Shown piece by piece: positions 20,055 through 28,292 of a DNA stretch of 48,290 nucleotides. This stretch comes from a virus: the IMG/VR virus record IMGVR_UViG_3300030107_004359, positions 1 to 48,290 of that record; one strand, 5' to 3'. The notes beneath the pieces were generated by a model. It searched no databases and was not told where the DNA came from. It saw only the letters and a list, made by a program, of their open reading frames with translations. The first letter of the stretch is position 1. Each line of letters starts with the position of its first letter. Both the position numbers and the translations under genes were made by a program.

Positions 20055-21410
20055 ATGAGTTTGCTATCAAAGTTACCAGGGGGCAGTTGTTTAGAGCCAC
20101 CAATAAGGAGTAGTAGTAGAGCGACAATAAGTGATAAAGAATTACGAAATAAGATAAACGAGGGATTACTACCAGCGCAGAGGGAATTTTGTAATGATAG
20201 GGAGCATCGAATTTTAGGATTTATCGGAGGATTTGGGAGTGGGAAGACGAGAGCGTTATGTGCGAGGGCAGTTTTGCTATGTATGGATAATGTTGGGACA
20301 GTAGGAGCAGTATTTGAACCAACTTTTATATTATTAAAGGATGTATGGATGAGAAGTTTTGATGATTATTTAGAGGAGTATGGAATTGAGCATGATTTCC
20401 GTATATCACCGCAACCTGAATACATTATTCATACAGAGCAAGGAAGTACGACGTTGTTATGTAGAGCAACTGAGACATGGAATAGGATTAGGGGACAGAA
20501 CTTAAGTTTTTGTTTAGCTGATGAGATCGATACAAGTCCACCAGATGTTGCTCAGAAAGCGAGTGAAATGTTTTTAGCGAGATTACGAGGAGGTAAGAAT
20601 CCAAGTTTAAGTGTGGGATCTACGCCTGAAGGATATAAGTGGTGTTATAGGACATTTGTAGAGAATGGAGATAGGGAGGATAGGAGAATGATTAAGGCAA
20701 AGACAACAGATAATCCATATTTACCGGAAGGATTTATTGAATCTTTGTATGAGAACTTTGATACTAATTTAATTGCTAGTTATATCGAAGGAGAATTTAC
20801 GAATTTAGAGAACACGACTGTATATCATCCATTTGATAGAGATAAGCATTGGACAGATGCAGAGATAGGAGAAGACGAGAGAGTATTTATAGGAGTTGAT
20901 TTTAACGTTGGGGCTTGTTTTTGTATTGCGATTGTAAGGAGAGGAGATGAATTTCACGTTATAGATGAGTTACATCCAAAGGACACGCCAGCGGTAGTGG
21001 ATAAATTACGTGAGACATATGAGAAACAGTTAGAGCGAGAGAATTTAGTAGTTATACCTGATGCTGCGAGTAAGCAAAGGACTACGACTAATGCATCTGA
21101 GTCAGATTTAAGTTTATTAAAGCGAGGGAAATTAATAGTAAAGGTACAAGCATCGAACCCCTTAGTAGCGGATAGGGTTAATTGCATCAATGTATTGTTA
21201 TTAGCAAATAGATTAAAGGTACATAATAGATGTAAGTATTTAATTAAATCATTAGAGCAGCAAACATATGACAAGACGGGAAGACCTGATAAAGGTATTG
21301 GAGGAATAGATGATATATCAGGACCAGTAGATGCATTAGGATATGGAATAAATTACTTATCACCATTACGTCGTTGGTCGAGTGGTGGTTCAACCGTTCG
21401 TATCTACTAG
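20055..21410 (+). CDS. terL: Terminase large subunit
   Basis: A 451-residue packaging motor. The N-terminal ATPase has Walker A GGFGSGKT (residues 58-65) and a Walker B with catalytic acid in LSFCLADEID (near 160), then LSVGSTPEG as the coupling motif. The C-terminal nuclease has FIGVDFNVG (first catalytic Asp, near 282), LVVIPDAASKQR and a final acidic patch in GIGGIDDISGPVDALGYG. This is the classic ATPase plus RNase H-fold nuclease order. A strong ribosome site (AAGGAGG) precedes ATG 20055. It cleaves concatemers and drives DNA through the portal encoded directly downstream. Confidence 0.96.
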   Translation: MSLLSKLPGGSCLEPPIRSSSRATISDKELRNKINEGLLPAQREFCNDREHRILGFIGGFGSGKTRALCARAVLLCMDNVGTVGAVFEPTFILLKDVWMRSFDDYLEEYGIEHDFRISPQPEYIIHTEQGSTTLLCRATETWNRIRGQNLSFCLADEIDTSPPDVAQKASEMFLARLRGGKNPSLSVGSTPEGYKWCYRTFVENGDREDRRMIKAKTTDNPYLPEGFIESLYENFDTNLIASYIEGEFTNLENTTVYHPFDRDKHWTDAEIGEDERVFIGVDFNVGACFCIAIVRRGDEFHVIDELHPKDTPAVVDKLRETYEKQLERENLVVIPDAASKQRTTTNASESDLSLLKRGKLIVKVQASNPLVADRVNCINVLLLANRLKVHNRCKYLIKSLEQQTYDKTGRPDKGIGGIDDISGPVDALGYGINYLSPLRRWSSGGSTVRIY

Positions 21411-21419
21411 AATAGGGTT

Positions 21420-23033
21420 ATGACTAATTCAGGATCAACGTACCCGACACGTCCGGGTCAAAATGCACTTATTGATTTAGGTGGATTAACCGGAAGGGTA
21501 GATATACCAAAGAATGATCAGCCGGAAGATCCGAGTGCTAAGAATGCAGCGGTATTAGGGATGCTGCCATATTGGGCACCAATTAATACGTGTGTTGGTG
21601 GTACAAAGACTATAAGGCAGAACGCTGAGAATATAATTCCGAGAGAGGAAAGGGAAGATGACGATGCGTATGGGAGAAGAATATTTCATGCTGTTATGCC
21701 ACCCTTTTTGCAAAGGTTAGCGAGTCAAGCTGCGGGAACGATATTAAGGAGGGGAATACATTTAGAGGGAGGGGATAAAGAATATTGGGAGGAGTGGTCC
21801 AAGGATGTAACAGGAGATGGGACACCATTAAATGAGTTTGCGAGACGAGTATTAGTAGATGCATTGTTATATGGGCATACGAGTGTATTAGTAGAGAGTC
21901 CTAGTGAGATGCCTAATAATTTAGCTGAGATGAGGAAAGGAGATTACCGACCATATTTATGTCCAATTGAAGCGCAACAGATATGTGGATGGAGGACAGA
22001 AGGGAATCGTGCTCAAGCTGACTTAACACAATTGAGGTATTCCGAGATTGTAAGTGAACCAGAGGGAAGGTTTGGGGAAGAAGTCATAGAGCAAGTCCGA
22101 GTTTTAGAACCTGGAAGATATGAGATATGGAGAACAGAGGATGCGACAACGGGAAGGAATGCAGGATGGTATCTACATGAATCAGGAGGATACGATCTTG
22201 ACCGAATACCAGTCGTCACAGTGTATTCAAACCGTCTTGGGACATTACTATCTAGGCCACCGTTACTAGAGGTAGCGAATTTGAATATTGCATATTGCCA
22301 GAGGTTTACAGATTATCACCATAGTATTCATGTAGGTAGTCAGCCGATCTTAGTATTGAAGGGTTTTGATCCTGATTCAGATAATAAGTTAGGGTTATCA
22401 GTCAACACGGCTGTTTTATTACCGCCAGATGGAGATTGTAATTATGTGCAAGCGACATCAGATTCATTTGAGAGTCAATTAGAGTGTTTACGAACATTAG
22501 AGGAGCAAATCAGTAGTTTAGGGATTAGCACATTAGCAAGGCAGAACATCACCAATGCGGCTGCGGAGGCGAAGAGATTAGATAGGATTGATAGTGATTC
22601 AATCATGTCAATTATCAGTGAAGATTTAGCAAGAGCGATAACTGAGATATTAGGTATGGCAGCGGATTACGCAGGAGTTGAAGCACCAAAAGTAACTATA
22701 CCAAGAGATTATGAGAATAGATTATTAGATGGGAATCAGATTACAGCGATGTTGCAATTACAGATGCAAAATCAGATATCACAGGAGACATTGCTACGGA
22801 TATTGCAAGAGGGTGAAGTTATACCGCCTTATGTTGAGATAGATGGAGAGTTAGCGAAGACTAAGGATGAATTAGAGGATAAGTTGGAGATGGATTTAGA
22901 GCAAGTAAGGGAACAAGTAAAGATAAAGAGTGCAGAGACAGGAGGTATTAGCAGTGGAGATGCTGCTAGTGGGAGTACTAAGGGATCAATGACATTGCCA
23001 ACTCCAATGAGAAGTGGCAAGTATGGCGATTAA
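21420..23033 (+). CDS. Portal protein (DUF4055-like)
   Basis: A 537-residue protein directly after terL. The pattern MLPYWAPINTCVGGTKTIRQNAENIIPREEREDDDAYGRRIFHAV..PPFLQRLASQ matches the DUF4055 portal-like family. A crown and stem region follows (ISSLGISTLARQNITNAAAEAKRLDRIDSDS is typical of the portal helical stem). The C-terminal ~50 residues are Glu/Lys/Ser-rich. The portal forms the dodecameric DNA entry ring. It overlaps the Mu F-like gene by 11-20 nt depending on that gene's start. Confidence 0.85.
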   Translation: MTNSGSTYPTRPGQNALIDLGGLTGRVDIPKNDQPEDPSAKNAAVLGMLPYWAPINTCVGGTKTIRQNAENIIPREEREDDDAYGRRIFHAVMPPFLQRLASQAAGTILRRGIHLEGGDKEYWEEWSKDVTGDGTPLNEFARRVLVDALLYGHTSVLVESPSEMPNNLAEMRKGDYRPYLCPIEAQQICGWRTEGNRAQADLTQLRYSEIVSEPEGRFGEEVIEQVRVLEPGRYEIWRTEDATTGRNAGWYLHESGGYDLDRIPVVTVYSNRLGTLLSRPPLLEVANLNIAYCQRFTDYHHSIHVGSQPILVLKGFDPDSDNKLGLSVNTAVLLPPDGDCNYVQATSDSFESQLECLRTLEEQISSLGISTLARQNITNAAAEAKRLDRIDSDSIMSIISEDLARAITEILGMAADYAGVEAPKVTIPRDYENRLLDGNQITAMLQLQMQNQISQETLLRILQEGEVIPPYVEIDGELAKTKDELEDKLEMDLEQVREQVKIKSAETGGISSGDAASGSTKGSMTLPTPMRSGKYGD

Positions 23034-23832
23034 TGAGAAAGAGGAAGAATTACTTGCAATATTTTTATGGTTTGCGAGTCGAATAGAGGCAAGGATTGAA
23101 AGGGAAGTAAGACCTGTATTACGTCTTGCTATGTTGGAGTTAAGAGAAATAGTAAGTAATATTAGTCCAGGGGGACAATTTAGGATATATGAATGGCAAG
23201 AGATACAAGCAAGGGCGTTACCAATTTTATCGAAGATAACTAGTGTTCTTCGGATACAGATCCCGCCAGAACTAGAGGAAATACGACCAAAGATACAAAA
23301 AGCAGCGGCAAAGTATGTTGACCAAGAAGCTCCTGATATTGTTCCAATTGGGAATCAAGAGATATTAAGGAAGGTAGTAATAGGAGGAATAACATTAAAT
23401 GAGATACTAGGAAGTCCGGGTGTATCTAATCGTTTAACTATAAACATGGCAAAGGATTTAGATAGGATGGTTCGCACTTCTTTATTTATGGAGCTACCTA
23501 CGAATGAAATAGCTAACAAAGTAGTAAGGGTTATAGAAAAGAATGGGAGAGTTGTATCACAAATACGGCGAGGATCATATGCGAACCAGATATTAAATAG
23601 AACAAATAACACGATAAGTGCAGCGGTATGGGATGTAACTAACAAGACGGCAAGGGAATTCTGGGAAGATATTGCTATACCTAATCAGAGGTGGATGTGG
23701 TTAGCGACTTTAGAGAATACGTGTCCTGTATGTTTACCATTTCATAGAGTAGTGAAGTCAAGGTTAAGTGAATTTACTGCGTTACCTGCGGTACATCCAA
23801 ACTGCAGATGTGTTGTAGTACCTGTAATATGA
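23023..23832 (+). CDS. Mu F-like head morphogenesis protein
   Basis: A 269-residue protein (a start at GTG 23014 is also possible). The body is helical. The C-terminal part has the Phage_Mu_F signature: RWMWLATLENTCPVCLPFHRVVKSRL, then LPAVHPNCRCVVVPV, with paired cysteines and histidines for zinc binding. Such minor head proteins sit near the portal and are needed for capsid assembly. A TTATATAAG box lies 9 bp after its stop. Confidence 0.85.
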   Translation: MAINEKEEELLAIFLWFASRIEARIEREVRPVLRLAMLELREIVSNISPGGQFRIYEWQEIQARALPILSKITSVLRIQIPPELEEIRPKIQKAAAKYVDQEAPDIVPIGNQEILRKVVIGGITLNEILGSPGVSNRLTINMAKDLDRMVRTSLFMELPTNEIANKVVRVIEKNGRVVSQIRRGSYANQILNRTNNTISAAVWDVTNKTAREFWEDIAIPNQRWMWLATLENTCPVCLPFHRVVKSRLSEFTALPAVHPNCRCVVVPVI

Positions 23833-23852
23833 AGAAAGTTATATAAGTAAAC

Positions 23853-23972
23853 ATGGCTTGTTGGTATCCGAGTCCTTGGTGGCCGCGATGGGATGTTAAG
23901 AAAGCAGAGGAAGAGAAGCCAGCAACAAAGAGAAGAGTAAAAGCGAAGAAAAAACAGACAGTGACTACATAA
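23853..23972 (+). CDS. Very small basic protein (39 aa)
   Basis: ATG at 23853 to TAA at 23970-23972, in the gap between the Mu F-like and scaffold genes. The product begins MACWYPSPWWPRW (four Trp in 13 residues) and ends with a lysine/arginine/glutamate-rich tail (TKRRVKAKKKQ). It is preceded by GTTATATAAG, 5 bp before the ATG. The composition (a Trp/Pro-rich head and a cationic tail) could suit a DNA- or membrane-contacting peptide. Length makes the call uncertain. Confidence 0.45.
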   Translation: MACWYPSPWWPRWDVKKAEEEKPATKRRVKAKKKQTVTT

Positions 23973-24028
23973 AACGTTACCTAAATAAGTTATAAGGCAG
24001 TAGAATAAAGATAACCTCTAGTTTTTGC

Positions 24029-24796
24029 ATGTCTGAGGAAATAGCGGTAGTCGAGCCTGTGGCCGACGTTGCTAGTGAGTCCGTGACCACTACACCCGCA
24101 GCAATTCCACCCAACCCCCCTGTTAGTTCATCGGAGGGCAGTGCCGCCGAAGAATTACTACAGAAGAAATTAGGTTTCGCCAATTCTCAAGCTGCCAAGG
24201 CTAAGAAAGAAGCGGAACAGACAAGAAAGCAGCTCCAGAAACTTCAAATAGAAGTGGACAAGTTGCAAGAATCTCAACAAACGGCGGTGCGTGAGAACCT
24301 TGAGAATCAAGGTGCTTATAAAGAGTTATATGAAGCGGAGAAAGAGCGTTGCAAGACGTTAGAGACCCGTCTTCTAAATGAGACTGCTGAGTTACGAACT
24401 GAATTGGAGTCAGTGACCCAATCAGCGAGTGCAGAACGTCTCAAAGCGAGTTCTTTATCAGCAATATCTCAATCCAACGCATTAAATCCTGAGCAAATGT
24501 ACACATTGCTCCAACCTCAATTGCGACAAAGTGACGAAGGAAATCCGACTGTGTTAAACGGGGGCGTTGAACAGAGTCTTAGTGATTATCTAACTAATTT
24601 GAAGCAAGCGAAGGAATGGCAGCATCATTTTGCAGCAGGAGGTAATCGAGGGATGGGATCAAACGCAGCGTCACCAAGCGTGGCACCTGGAATGACAAAT
24701 CCTTATAAAACAGGAAACATGACGGAAGCGATCAAGCTTGAGGTAGAGAATCCTGAACTTGCGCGAGTACTTAAAGCAGAAGCGACCAGAGGGTAA
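24029..24796 (+). CDS. Capsid scaffolding protein
   Basis: A 255-residue protein. It has a Pro/Ala/Val-rich, disordered N-terminus (residues 1-40), a long coiled coil (about 42-150: QKKLGFANSQAAKAKKEAEQTRKQLQKLQIEVDKLQ and onward), and a flexible Gly/Asn/Pro-rich C-terminal part with a final helix. Position between portal/Mu F and the major capsid gene, coiled-coil content and size are those of phage scaffolds, which template procapsid assembly and then leave. No protease domain is seen, so the scaffold is probably not self-cleaving. Confidence 0.8.
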   Translation: MSEEIAVVEPVADVASESVTTTPAAIPPNPPVSSSEGSAAEELLQKKLGFANSQAAKAKKEAEQTRKQLQKLQIEVDKLQESQQTAVRENLENQGAYKELYEAEKERCKTLETRLLNETAELRTELESVTQSASAERLKASSLSAISQSNALNPEQMYTLLQPQLRQSDEGNPTVLNGGVEQSLSDYLTNLKQAKEWQHHFAAGGNRGMGSNAASPSVAPGMTNPYKTGNMTEAIKLEVENPELARVLKAEATRG

Positions 24797-24822
24797 TTCA
24801 CGGAAACCCTAATTAAAAGCCA

Positions 24823-25026
24823 ATGGCGGCGACGTTTCAAAACTACAGTGGCGGTACCTTTTTAGGTGATCTAGTCACACGTCCGGAATTTCTGGGCTAT
24901 GTCCAAGAGGACATTTATAACGGTTGTAAATGGATTCAATCCGGTGCAGTCACAAGAAACTCAGCTTTAGATGCTAAAGCGGGTGGAATATCTGTCGAAG
25001 TACCATTTTTTAAACCGATCACTCCT
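24823..25026 (+). CDS. Major capsid protein, exon 1
   Basis: Exon 1 encodes residues 1-68 of the coat protein and ends at ...KPITP. The frame would otherwise stop at 25051-25053 after eight intron-encoded codons. The last codon, CCT at 25024-25026, ends in the U that forms the conserved U-G pair of intron P1. Joined to 25292-26155, the full protein has 355 residues, normal for a HK97-fold-type or related coat. Continuity is excellent: ITP joins TEERIESNNTWGTSS. The scaffold gene is 26 bp upstream. Confidence 0.85.
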
Positions 25027-25291
25027 TATCTTCGTAGGGCTTTCTGCTGGTAACAGCAGGAATGGAGAGGGTGAATTGCTGGAAGCCCCCTATAACTGGG
25101 TAATCAGCAGCCAAGCTAGACCACAATCTAGAAGGTTCAACGACTAACTCCCGACAGGCAACTGAGTAACGGAGACAAGAGTGCCCTCCACAGAACTAGG
25201 TTTTACCAAAGCTGTGAAGATATAGTCTGATCAACACCGATAGCAAAGGTGTTGAACCGAGAGATAAAGAGCTTTCGGGATAACAAAAATG
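25027..25291 (+). ncRNA. Group I self-splicing intron (265 nt, probably IA subgroup, no endonuclease)
   Basis: P1 is CCTTAT/GTAGGG across the 5' splice site, with the conserved U-G pair at 25026/27. P2 is CTGCTG-GTAA-CAGCAG (25044-25059). A CTAGA/TCTAG stem is at 25116-25131. P7 is GACTA (25142-25146) with TAGTC (25223-25227), in the hallmark context GGTTCAACGACTA and AAGATATAGTCTGA. P8 is CACAG/CTGTG (25189-25216). P9 is CAACACC/GGTGTTG (25232-25254). The intron ends with G 25291. The 3' exon's GAAG can pair with CTTC in the P1 loop (P10). The extra sequence between P7 and P8 resembles P7.1/7.2 of subgroup IA. No ORF fits inside. Confidence 0.93.
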
Positions 25292-26155
25292 ACAGAAGAG
25301 CGAATCGAGTCAAATAACACATGGGGTACAAGCTCTAACGGTTATCTAACTCCACAGAAAGTACAGGCAACAAACCAAATCATGCCAATCATTAGGCGTG
25401 GTTTTTCATATGCCGTAGATGACATCAGTAAGTTAGGTACTGGATCAGACCCAATGGGAGCAATCCGCAACCAACTTTCCAAAGCAATCAACAAGCATCG
25501 TACAGCTACTTTAATCAACCAGCTTGACGGTATTTTTGCGAGTGCTTTATCAGGTAACGCGACTGACGTATCTAGTTCTACAACTTCTACAAACACCAAT
25601 TATTTAACATTAACCAATGTTATTAAAGCCAAGAATTTACTTGGTGAGCGTGGTGGTGAGTTAAGCACAATCGCTATGCATAGCGATGTATATGCTTACT
25701 TGCAAGAAGTAGGAGCATTGCAGTTCTCAGCTAACAACTTAGCGAGTGGTACCAGTATCCAATGGGGAGGCGGCGGCCTTGGAGTATCTAATACTCAAGT
25801 AGCTACTTTCATGGGATTAAGTGTTGTTGTTGATGATTTATTAGCACCAACTCTCAACTCAGGTGGTTCTGATCAATATCCAATTTACTTACTCGGTGCG
25901 GGTGCAATTAATGAGGGAGTCCAACAGGACTTGAAGGTTGAATTTGATAGAAACATCTTGTCTCTTCAAGATGTATTAGCTCTTAGTTACCACTACGGAT
26001 TCCATTTAGGTGGAACTAAGTATGGTGGTTCAGCTAACCCAACCAACGCAACTCTAGCTACAAGTGGTTCATGGACCCTTGCTTATACAGAGCGTAAGAT
26101 GGTTGATGCTGTGAAGCTAACTGTTAATACTCCTTATTCAACAAATAAGGCTTAA
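25292..26155 (+). CDS. Major capsid protein, exon 2
   Basis: Exon 2 supplies residues 69-355 (287 codons). It begins TEERIESNNTWGTSSNGYLTPQKVQATNQIMPIIRRGFSYAVDDISKLGTGSDPMGAIRNQLSKAI, a pattern typical of coat proteins of this size, with an N-terminal region, spine helix and beta-rich C-terminal domain. The ATG at 25289 lies at the intron's last three bases and is probably not used as a start: without splicing this part would lack the N-terminal 68 residues. It assembles the icosahedral head. Confidence 0.88.
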   Translation, partial: TEERIESNNTWGTSSNGYLTPQKVQATNQIMPIIRRGFSYAVDDISKLGTGSDPMGAIRNQLSKAINKHRTATLINQLDGIFASALSGNATDVSSSTTSTNTNYLTLTNVIKAKNLLGERGGELSTIAMHSDVYAYLQEVGALQFSANNLASGTSIQWGGGGLGVSNTQVATFMGLSVVVDDLLAPTLNSGGSDQYPIYLLGAGAINEGVQQDLKVEFDRNILSLQDVLALSYHYGFHLGGTKYGGSANPTNATLATSGSWTLAYTERKMVDAVKLTVNTPYSTNKA

Positions 26156-26175
26156 TTGCTTTTGGAGTAAATATA

Positions 26176-26213
26176 AAGAGGGGGACTGTAAAAGGTTCTC
26201 CTTTTTATTTTTC
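26176..26213 (+). terminator. Weak intrinsic terminator after the major capsid gene
   Basis: GGGGA (26181-26185) can pair with TCTCC (26197-26201) including one G-U pair, followed by TTTTTATTTTT. The stem is short, so read-through to the adaptor genes is likely, with reduced downstream expression. Confidence 0.5.
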
Positions 26214-26218
26214 CATTA

Positions 26219-26235
26219 AACTGAGTTAAGTTAAG
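26219..26235. promoter_or_regulatory. Late-type palindromic box AACTGAGTTAAGTTAAG
   Basis: A 17-mer identical to the one before the tape measure gene (29707-29723). It lies 14 bp before the ATG at 26250 and just after the terminator. Confidence 0.6.
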
Positions 26236-26249
26236 CATTCGTACCAAGT

Positions 26250-26414
26250 ATGGTTAAACTTGTACGTTTATATGTAGATCCTATTGCTGAAATGCCTAAC
26301 TATCTACTACCCGGATATGTACCCTCTGTAATTGACGTGTTACCCCATCACGTTAGAAAAACCCGCCGTCACTTAAAGAAAAGGGGTTATGAAGTTATCG
26401 CTGTTCCAATCTGA
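26250..26414 (+). CDS. Small basic hypothetical protein (54 aa)
   Basis: ATG at 26250; the stop at 26412-26414 overlaps the next gene's ATG (TGATG). The product starts MVKLVRLYVDPIAEMPNYLLPGY and ends with a basic helix (HHVRKTRRHLKKRGYEVIAV). Similar short, cationic proteins are common between coat and adaptor genes. No family is recognised. The late-type palindrome is immediately upstream. Confidence 0.6.
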   Translation: MVKLVRLYVDPIAEMPNYLLPGYVPSVIDVLPHHVRKTRRHLKKRGYEVIAVPI

Positions 26415-26935
26415 TGTCATTACCAACAACCACAAGTTATGTAGCCAGAGCTGATGCTGATACATACTTTGCTACATCATTTAATAATGCATCTTGGGGA
26501 GCATTAAGTGATTCACAAAAGGATTTAGCTTTACAGGTAGCGACTAGGAATCTGGAGACGCTTCAATGGTATGGAAAAAAGTGCGTAACGGATCAATCGT
26601 TGCAATGGCCGAGAGAGATAGCAGCCGAAGGGAGCACCGACGCAACTGTATGTACTACATTACCTAATCAGATAGTTGAAGCGACATGTGAATTAGCATT
26701 AAAGCTACATAACAATCAATCAATATTTATTAGTAATCCTGAGAGTGGTACGACTGGGACGTTTGTATCAAAAGAGAGGATAGGAGAATTAGAGGTTGAA
26801 TATGAGGAATACGACGGAGTTAAGTCAATATCTAGTGGACCTAAGATCATTGTATTATTTCCTTGGTTAAAGGAGTTATTAAGATCCTATGCAAAGGTAG
26901 GAAGTAAGTCAGTTATGACGGCGGTGAGATCGTGA
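26414..26935 (+). CDS. Head-tail adaptor (DnaT-like family)
   Basis: A 173-residue protein. SYVARADADTYFATSFNNASWGALSDSQKDLALQVATRNLETLQWYGKKC, then QSLQWPRE and LPNQIVEATCELALKL, follow the consensus of the phage family often annotated as DnaT-like ssDNA-binding, whose position here (first after the coat) indicates a head completion/adaptor role. A C-terminal part with strands and LFPWLKELLRSYAK completes it. It would bind the portal ring and stabilise packaged DNA. The overlap with the next gene is 4 nt (GTGA). Confidence 0.75.
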   Translation: MSLPTTTSYVARADADTYFATSFNNASWGALSDSQKDLALQVATRNLETLQWYGKKCVTDQSLQWPREIAAEGSTDATVCTTLPNQIVEATCELALKLHNNQSIFISNPESGTTGTFVSKERIGELEVEYEEYDGVKSISSGPKIIVLFPWLKELLRSYAKVGSKSVMTAVRS

Positions 26936-27309
26936 GTAAGATTGACGAAGTATTTGGAGGCTTACCCGGTCCTATCATTAGTAAGTGGGGTCAGTCTATG
27001 GTATTTATTCGTAATGCTGGAGAAGGCACATACAATCAAAGTACCGGATCAATTACGACAACAGAGACAAGGATTAATGTAAAAGCTGTAATTACACAAG
27101 TCAGTCCAACAGAAGTTGAGGGAGAGTTACAGGCAACAGATGTTAAGATATTGATAGATGCAGGACAGTTAGGCAGTACATATATAACGACTGCGGATCA
27201 ATTTGAGTATGCGGAAGATACTAAGACCATAACGGCTAATATCATCCGAGTTAACACGACTAGAGGAGATAAGCCAATTTTTTATGTATGTTTTGCGAGG
27301 CCACAATAA
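26932..27309 (+). CDS. Head closure/neck protein
   Basis: A 125-residue protein from a GTG start that overlaps the adaptor stop. The beta-rich pattern (RINVKAVITQVSPTEVEGELQATDVKILIDAGQLG, then TKTITANIIRVNTTRGDKPIFYVCFARP) and gene order fit the small head-closure or stopper proteins of siphoviruses. No strict motif is available, so the call is mainly contextual. Its stop overlaps the next start (TAATG). Confidence 0.6.
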   Translation: MSKIDEVFGGLPGPIISKWGQSMVFIRNAGEGTYNQSTGSITTTETRINVKAVITQVSPTEVEGELQATDVKILIDAGQLGSTYITTADQFEYAEDTKTITANIIRVNTTRGDKPIFYVCFARPQ

Positions 27310-27791
27310 TGGTAAAGAGGAAGCCCATAACTCAATTAATACCGGATGTAAGGGAAGCACTTATTGAGGGTATGGAAGAGGCTACGGAAGCTATAACACT
27401 TGATTTAATAGAGCAAGGACCATATTGGAGTGGTTTATTTGCTAGGTCATGGATGGTTGTTAGAGGTCAAAATTCTATTCCGCAATATATTCCTAGACAG
27501 TATCCAGTGCCTAGAGAAGCAAGGGAAAGACCTAAAGGAGAAGCTGTAAAAGCATTACGTCCAATAGTGCCAAAGAATGAGGATTTAAGAGGTTATACGA
27601 TAGGAAACATGACGGAATATGCAGGGTACGCAATGGATATATGGCCTACGAATAAAGGAAGGCAAGGAGGTAACGCACCAAACGCAACGGCACCACCTAA
27701 ATGGTTTCAAACTTATGCAGGTGGGGGCACAGGAACAGGTATGGCTTGGAGAGTTGAGCATGAATTAACCAATGTATTTAGGAGGTATTAA
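27309..27791 (+). CDS. Neck protein, HK97 gp10-like candidate
   Basis: A 160-residue protein from ATG 27309 (frame open from 27288, but the ATG coupled to the upstream stop is preferred). It begins with a basic leader and a helix (LIPDVREALIEGMEEATEAITLDLIEQ), followed by GPYWSGLFARSWMVVRG, which resembles the gp10-like P-x-x-T/S-G-x-L-x-x-S motif. A Gly/Pro-rich loop and a final WRVEHELTNVF helix follow. Position third after the coat supports a neck or tail-completion role. Confidence 0.65.
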   Translation: MVKRKPITQLIPDVREALIEGMEEATEAITLDLIEQGPYWSGLFARSWMVVRGQNSIPQYIPRQYPVPREARERPKGEAVKALRPIVPKNEDLRGYTIGNMTEYAGYAMDIWPTNKGRQGGNAPNATAPPKWFQTYAGGGTGTGMAWRVEHELTNVFRRY

Positions 27792-27793
27792 CG

Positions 27794-28228
27794 ATGACTC
27801 TTCAATCAGTGCGGTCAATTTATGAAGCACCCGTTATTACAGCATTAGCCGCGTTATCCCCCACAGTTAACTGTTACGTGGCTAACCAACCAGTTAAGAA
27901 TGACGATGCAGCAAAAGAACACGCATTAATAAGGGTTAATTTTACAGGTACAACTGAGGTGACATTAGGCCAGAGCTTAGAAAATTTAAGGGGTATAATT
28001 ATTGTTGAGTGTTATGCGATAAAGAACAATGGTCCTGAGAGAGCACAAACAATGATTACAGCGGTAATGACTGCTTTAAACAACTTGAATACATGTAATC
28101 CTCATCCACCTAGCGGTAGTTATGGAAAGGTAGGACAGATAACAGGACCATTATTTGCCTCATTGGAAAATAGTCCTCATTTTATGGCGAGTGTCACTTG
28201 TCCATTTTATGCGACTCATATAAGTTAG
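27794..28228 (+). CDS. Tail terminator/completion protein (DUF4128-like)
   Basis: A 144-residue protein. SIYEAPVITALAAL at the N-terminus and VNFTGTTEVTLGQSLENLRGIIIVECYAIKNNGPERAQTMITAVMTAL, with alternating strands and helices, resemble the gpU/DUF4128 tail-terminator fold, which caps the tail tube and joins it to the head. The position directly before the tail-tube gene agrees. Its final codons contain a CATATAAGTTAG element matching the dispersed palindrome half-site. Confidence 0.7.
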   Translation: MTLQSVRSIYEAPVITALAALSPTVNCYVANQPVKNDDAAKEHALIRVNFTGTTEVTLGQSLENLRGIIIVECYAIKNNGPERAQTMITAVMTALNNLNTCNPHPPSGSYGKVGQITGPLFASLENSPHFMASVTCPFYATHIS

Positions 28229-28292
28229 TAGAAGCCCCCGTATAACAACGCCCCCGCTGTTGTTTCGACTCTCTACATAGAGAGATAGACCA

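Noticed and set aside
25289-26155. Independent coat gene starting at ATG 25289
   Set aside because: The ATG is the end of the intron; the exon join restores a continuous protein, and the short form would lack its N-terminal domain.
28231-28246. GAAGCCCCCGTATAAC before the tail tube gene resembles intron sequence at 25082-25096
   Set aside because: The match is 15 of 16 bases but stops abruptly, and no P7 or P9 elements follow, so it does not support a second intron.
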